From assembly GCA_023390875.1 (NCBI GenBank), contig JAEWCA010000448.1, positions 1 through 7,958 on the forward strand: 7,958 bases of DNA. The letters run 5' to 3'. Below, piece by piece: positions 5,951 to 7,958 of this stretch; position 1 is the first letter of the stretch, and the number at the start of each line of letters is the position of its first letter. This stretch comes from Actinomycetes bacterium (GTDB lineage Bacteria; Actinomycetota; Actinomycetes; Actinomycetales; Cellulomonadaceae). Position numbers and translations under genes: made by a program. Below the pieces are notes generated by a model. The model made no database searches. It was not told the origin of the DNA and saw only the letters and a program-made list of their open reading frames with translations.

Positions 5951-6943
5951 TCAGGGCTCCCGCACGACGTCCCCGACCGCCTTGTCCGGGCGCAGCCCGC
6001 GCCACGACGGGTGCCGCAGCCGTCCGTCCGACGTCCACTCCGTGAACGCCACCTCACCCACCACCTGCGGCCGGACCCAGTGCACGTCACGCGTCTCCAC
6101 ACCGGGCAGCCGCTCCGCGAACGGCGACGCGTCCACCTCGAGGGGCCGCAGCCGGTCGAGCAGGTCGTCGAGCATCCGGCGGGTGAAACCGGTGCCGACC
6201 GACCCGGCGGGCCGCAGCACCCCGCCGTCGTCGTGCACCCCGAGCACGAGCGCCCCGAGGGTCTGCGCCCGCGCGCCCTTGCCGGGCCGCCACCCGACCA
6301 CCACGACCTCCTGCATCCGGACGTGCTTGACCTTGCGCCAGTCCGGCGACCGCGCACCCGGCCGGTAGCGCGCCGTGCGGCGCTTCGCGACCACGCCCTC
6401 CAGACCGTTCTCCTGGCTGGCCGCGAGCACGTGCGCACCGGGGCCGTCGAACGACGGCGGCGTCTGCCACGACGTGCCCGCGAGCCCGAGCCCGTCGAGC
6501 AGCGCGCGCCGCTCGTCGTACGGCAGGTCCACGGTCGGGCGACCGTCGAGGTGCAGCACGTCGAACACCAGGTAGACGACGGGGACCGTCCGCGAGAGCC
6601 GCCGGGCCGCCGCCGGGTCCTGCACGTGCATCCGCTGCTGCAGCCGCCCGAAGTGCGGTGCGCCACGCTCGTCGAACGTCACCAGCTCACCGTCGAGCAC
6701 CGCCTGCACCGACCCGAGCTGCCCGCCGAGGTCCGCGACCTCGGGGTAGGACCGCGTGACGTCGAGGTCGTTGCGCGACATCAGCCGCACGCGCCCGCCG
6801 TCCACGTACGCGACGGCCCGGACGCCGTCCCACTTCATCTCGTACGCCCACCCGGCGTCGTCGTCGGGCAGCTCGCCGGGTGTCGCGAGCATCGGGCGCA
6901 CCAGGTCGGGCAGCGGAGCCCGGGCGCTCGTCGAGGGGTTCAT
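5951..6943 (-). CDS. ATP-dependent DNA ligase, stand-alone LigC / LigD-ligase-domain type
   Basis: A 330-residue ligase that would seal nicks and breaks using ATP through a lysyl-AMP intermediate. Motif I is KWDGVR at 37-42, with Lys37 the expected adenylated residue. SRNDLDVTRSYPEV (56-69) corresponds to motif Ia. Motif III is LDGEL (83-87), IIIa FDVLHLDG (127-134), IV EGVVAK (182-187) and V WRKVK (202-206). The C-terminal OB-fold region (about 209-330) includes RPGKGARAQTLGALVLG and ends normally. It lacks the polymerase and 3'-phosphoesterase domains of full LigD, and no Ku gene is nearby, so a repair role alongside a Ku/LigD system elsewhere is inference. Start: ATG 6943 gives MNPSTSARAPLPDLVRPML, typical of this group, though its ribosome binding site is weak. 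An upstream in-frame ATG at 7093 would overlap the divergent gene and adds no recognisable sequence. Confidence 0.93.
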   Translation of the reverse strand: MNPSTSARAPLPDLVRPMLATPGELPDDDAGWAYEMKWDGVRAVAYVDGGRVRLMSRNDLDVTRSYPEVADLGGQLGSVQAVLDGELVTFDERGAPHFGRLQQRMHVQDPAAARRLSRTVPVVYLVFDVLHLDGRPTVDLPYDERRALLDGLGLAGTSWQTPPSFDGPGAHVLAASQENGLEGVVAKRRTARYRPGARSPDWRKVKHVRMQEVVVVGWRPGKGARAQTLGALVLGVHDDGGVLRPAGSVGTGFTRRMLDDLLDRLRPLEVDASPFAERLPGVETRDVHWVRPQVVGEVAFTEWTSDGRLRHPSWRGLRPDKAVGDVVREP

Positions 6944-7036
6944 GCCGTGCACCGTCCAGGTCTCGCGGTCGTCCCCCTGCACGCTGCCGAGTCTGCCGCT
7001 GGTCGACCGCCGCGGCGATGCGGGACCCTGTGCCGC
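6944..7036. promoter_or_regulatory. Divergent intergenic region between ligase and DUF1905 genes
   Basis: Ninety-three bases between two divergent start codons, so two promoters must overlap here or reach into the genes. It is G/C-rich throughout. I find no convincing -10/-35 pair, no long palindrome and no strong Shine-Dalgarno sequence for either gene. Either both have weak leaders or one is transcribed nearly leaderless. Confidence 0.4.
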
Positions 7037-7339
7037 ATGGACCTGCGGGTGCACGGCGAGATCTGGTACTGGCGCGGTCCGGCGCCCTACCACTACGTCA
7101 CCGTGCCGCAGCCCGAGGCCGACGACCTGCGGGCCGTCGCCCGGGACGTCACGTACGGGTGGGGGATGATCCCCGTCGTCGCGCGCATCGGCGGGACGAC
7201 GTGGACGACGTCGCTGTTCCCCAAGGACGGCCTGTACGTCGTGCCGATCAAGGACCGGGTGCGCGCCGCCGAGGACCTCGAGGTCGGCGACGTCGTGACC
7301 GTCGGGCTGGAGGTGCGTGCCCGGCGACGCGCACGGTGA
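7037..7339 (+). CDS. DUF1905 domain protein
   Basis: A 100-residue soluble protein matching the DUF1905 family, small beta-rich proteins of unknown biochemical role. Visible family features are an aromatic N-terminal strand (GEIWYW at 8-13) and HYVTVP (19-24). The conserved core follows: GWGMIPVVARIGGTTWTTSL (41-60), then FPKDGLYVVPIKDRVR (61-76), and LEVGDVVTVGLEV at 81-93. The domain fills nearly the whole protein, ending in a basic RARRRAR tail. There is no signal peptide or membrane segment. ATG 7037 is the natural start; the ribosome binding site is weak (GGGA about 12 bases upstream). It is divergent from the DNA ligase and convergent with the SHOCT-type gene, 10 bases apart. In other genomes DUF1905 can be fused to a bacteriocin-protection (YdeI/OmdA-like) domain, which is absent here. 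Confidence 0.85.
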   Translation: MDLRVHGEIWYWRGPAPYHYVTVPQPEADDLRAVARDVTYGWGMIPVVARIGGTTWTTSLFPKDGLYVVPIKDRVRAAEDLEVGDVVTVGLEVRARRRAR

Positions 7340-7349
7340 GCACGGTCCG

Positions 7350-7622
7350 TCAGCTGCGCGGCACGTCGGACGCGAGCAGCACCTCGAGACGGGCCCGGTA
7401 CTCGGACTCGTCGATCTCGCCGCGTGCGTACCGCTCGGCGAGCACGGCGCGCGCGCCGCCGGTGCCGCGTCGCTCGGCGTCCCAGCGCCGGTGCCGACGC
7501 GCGCCGAACGCGAAGAACAGCGCGATCACGGCGAACCAGAACAGCGGGAAGAACAGGAACCAGGGTCCCGGACCCCAGCCCCAGCCCCAGCCGACGGGGT
7601 GGGACACGAGCGTGGTGAGCAT
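7350..7622 (-). CDS. Small membrane protein with C-terminal SHOCT-like domain
   Basis: A 90-residue protein. Residues 11-22 are an unusual GWGWGWGPGPWF stretch. This leads into one strongly hydrophobic segment, about 21-40 (PWFLFFPLFWFAVIALFFAF), followed by a basic stop-transfer region ARRHRRWDAERR (41-52). The C-terminus, about 58-83 (LAERYARGEIDESEYRARLE), is a SHOCT-like short helix pair; the pattern 'RYARGEI.E.EY..RL' is typical. The family's function is poorly known: SHOCT units are thought to be oligomerisation or adaptor modules. The ATG at 7622 is favoured by an excellent GGAGG 5 bases upstream. An in-frame codon further upstream at 7691 would add 23 residues of non-membrane sequence and is unlikely. 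It lies downstream of a LuxR-type regulator on the same strand, separated by a hairpin, and probably has its own promoter. Confidence 0.88.
   Translation of the reverse strand: MLTTLVSHPVGWGWGWGPGPWFLFFPLFWFAVIALFFAFGARRHRRWDAERRGTGGARAVLAERYARGEIDESEYRARLEVLLASDVPRS
7573..7592 (-). repeat. Short tandem CCCCAG repeat coding GWGWGWG
   Basis: On the plus strand CCCCAG occurs three times in succession (7573-7590) with two further matching bases. On the coding strand this yields alternating Gly-Trp at residues 11-17 of the SHOCT-type membrane protein. The six-base unit keeps frame, so copy number could vary between strains and change the length of the Gly-Trp stretch before the membrane segment. 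Confidence 0.75.
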
Positions 7623-7627
7623 GACGA

Positions 7628-7632
7628 CCTCC
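7628..7632 (-). promoter_or_regulatory. Strong ribosome binding site of the SHOCT-type gene
   Basis: GGAGG on the minus strand, 5 bases before the ATG at 7622. It is the best Shine-Dalgarno sequence in the window and decides the start of this small gene. Confidence 0.8.
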
Positions 7633-7698
7633 GGTGTGCGTGGCGGCCGACGATCGACCGCACCACCACCGTCGCCCCGCACGCCCGTCACGGTCGTC

Positions 7699-7710
7699 GT
7701 CCGCGCGGAC
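7699..7710. promoter_or_regulatory. Perfect 12-base palindrome GTCCGCGCGGAC
   Basis: A self-complementary 12-mer between the regulator gene and the SHOCT-type gene, 77 bases upstream of the latter's ATG and just beyond the terminator hairpin on the minus strand. Its position would suit an operator for the small membrane protein gene. As pure G/C-rich sequence it could also be chance, or a second element of the termination region. Confidence 0.3.
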
Positions 7711-7717
7711 CGTCCTG

Positions 7718-7737
7718 CCCGCTCCGTCCGGAGCGGG
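7718..7737 (-). terminator. Hairpin terminator after the LuxR-type regulator
   Basis: CCCGCTCC (7718-7725) pairs perfectly with GGAGCGGG (7730-7737) around a 4-base loop GTCC. In the minus-strand transcript it begins 7 bases after the regulator's TGA (7746-7744). There is no U-run, as is common for actinomycete terminators. The compact, strong stem directly after a stop codon supports termination, separating the regulator from the SHOCT-type gene. Confidence 0.6.
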
Positions 7738-7743
7738 GCGGCC

Positions 7744-7958
7744 TCAGCCCGCCCAGCCCGGCCGCACGACGCCCGCCTCGTACGCGACGACCACGAGCTG
7801 CGCCCGGTCGCGTGCGCCGAGCTTGGTCGCCGCCCGCAGCACGTGCGTCTTGACGGTGAGCGGGCTGAGGAACAGCCGCTCGCCGATCTCGTCGTTCGAC
7901 AGCCCCTCCGCGACCAGCACGAGGACCTCGCGCTCGCGGGCGGTCAGCTCGGCGAGCG
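7744..7958 (-). CDS. NarL/FixJ (LuxR-type HTH) response regulator, C-terminal part (truncated by window edge)
   Basis: Seventy codons and the stop are in the window; the N-terminal part lies beyond the right edge. The visible sequence is a complete LuxR/GerE helix-turn-helix: ELTAREREVLVLVAEGLSNDEIG (3-25), then a recognition helix within SPLTVKTHVLRAATKLG (31-47), then ARDRAQLVVVAYEAGVV (48-64). The ARDRAQLVVVAYE ending is characteristic of actinobacterial NarL-family response regulators, which carry an N-terminal phosphoacceptor receiver domain and pair with a histidine kinase. That domain cannot be seen here, so the two-component assignment is inference. The gene is followed by a strong hairpin. 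Its target is unknown; the adjacent SHOCT-type membrane protein gene is one candidate by position only. Confidence 0.9.
   Translation of the reverse strand, partial: LAELTAREREVLVLVAEGLSNDEIGERLFLSPLTVKTHVLRAATKLGARDRAQLVVVAYEAGVVRPGWAG

Noticed and set aside
5827..6666. An in-frame N-terminal extension of the chemoreceptor to an ATG at 6666 (817 residues in total).
   Set aside because: The extra sequence is Arg/Ser/Cys-rich shadow of the ligase gene in another frame. The receptor starts naturally at 5826, with its basic N-terminus and TM1.
5903..7036. A plus-strand open frame extending the DUF1905 protein by almost 380 residues upstream.
   Set aside because: It is antisense to the ligase and rich in His/Arg/Pro. 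The DUF1905 domain begins directly at the ATG at 7037.
6944..7093. A 50-residue N-terminal extension of the ligase to an ATG at 7093.
   Set aside because: It would overlap the divergent DUF1905 gene by 57 bases and shows no family similarity. ATG 6943 gives the usual ligase N-terminus.
7328..7360. Possible terminator stem CGCGCA/TGCGCG at the DUF1905/SHOCT convergent junction.
   Set aside because: Only 6 bp with a 21-base loop and partial inner pairing; not better than expected by chance in this base composition.
1..7958. A single new multi-gene defence, biosynthetic or mobile system spanning the window.
   Set aside because: The genes belong to unrelated known families on alternating strands. 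There are no integrase, transposase, toxin-antitoxin, restriction, CRISPR or biosynthetic core genes, and no long repeats at the borders.

Overview
The window is very GC-rich (clearly above 70% by eye), with GTG starts, short intergenic gaps and strong G/C preference at third codon positions. Together with the protein families present, this points to a high-GC actinomycete. A chemotaxis receptor implies a motile one, and a Cellulomonas-like organism fits well, but that assignment is inference. There is no rRNA, tRNA, CRISPR array, insertion sequence or phage gene that I can see. No gap between genes exceeds about 200 bases.

Layout from left to right. (1) Positions 1-2551, minus strand: two ABC exporter half-transporters in one operon, joined by an ATGA stop/start overlap. 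The upstream gene is complete and carries a 12-bp minisatellite in its tail. The downstream gene runs off the left edge. (2) Positions 2552-2747: a divergent intergenic region with a perfect AT-containing palindrome and a good ribosome binding site for the ABC operon. (3) Positions 2748-4196, plus strand: a multi-pass membrane protein of the lipase maturation factor (LMF1) family. It converges, across a 16-bp gap, on (4) 4213-5826, minus strand: a methyl-accepting chemotaxis protein. Upstream of it lie a leader hairpin and a promoter-like sequence resembling the sigma-28 (FliA/SigD/WhiG) class. (5) Positions 5951-6943, minus strand: a stand-alone ATP-dependent DNA ligase of the LigC/LigD-ligase-domain type. 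It is divergent from (6) 7037-7339, plus strand: a DUF1905 protein. (7) Positions 7350-7622, minus strand: a small one-pass membrane protein ending in a SHOCT-like helix pair. (8) Positions 7744-7958, minus strand: the C-terminal DNA-binding part of a NarL/LuxR-family regulator, followed by a hairpin that probably terminates its transcript.

The genes do not form one obvious pathway. The two ABC proteins almost certainly act together as a heterodimer. The chemotaxis receptor would feed a Che pathway encoded elsewhere. The ligase is a repair enzyme with no Ku or LigD polymerase gene visible here. The SHOCT protein and the regulator may be functionally linked by position only. I see no convincing evidence for a wholly new multi-gene system. 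The items most worth a second look are the sigma-28-like promoter, the bacterial LMF1 homologue without a visible lipase partner, and the ligase/DUF1905 divergent pair.
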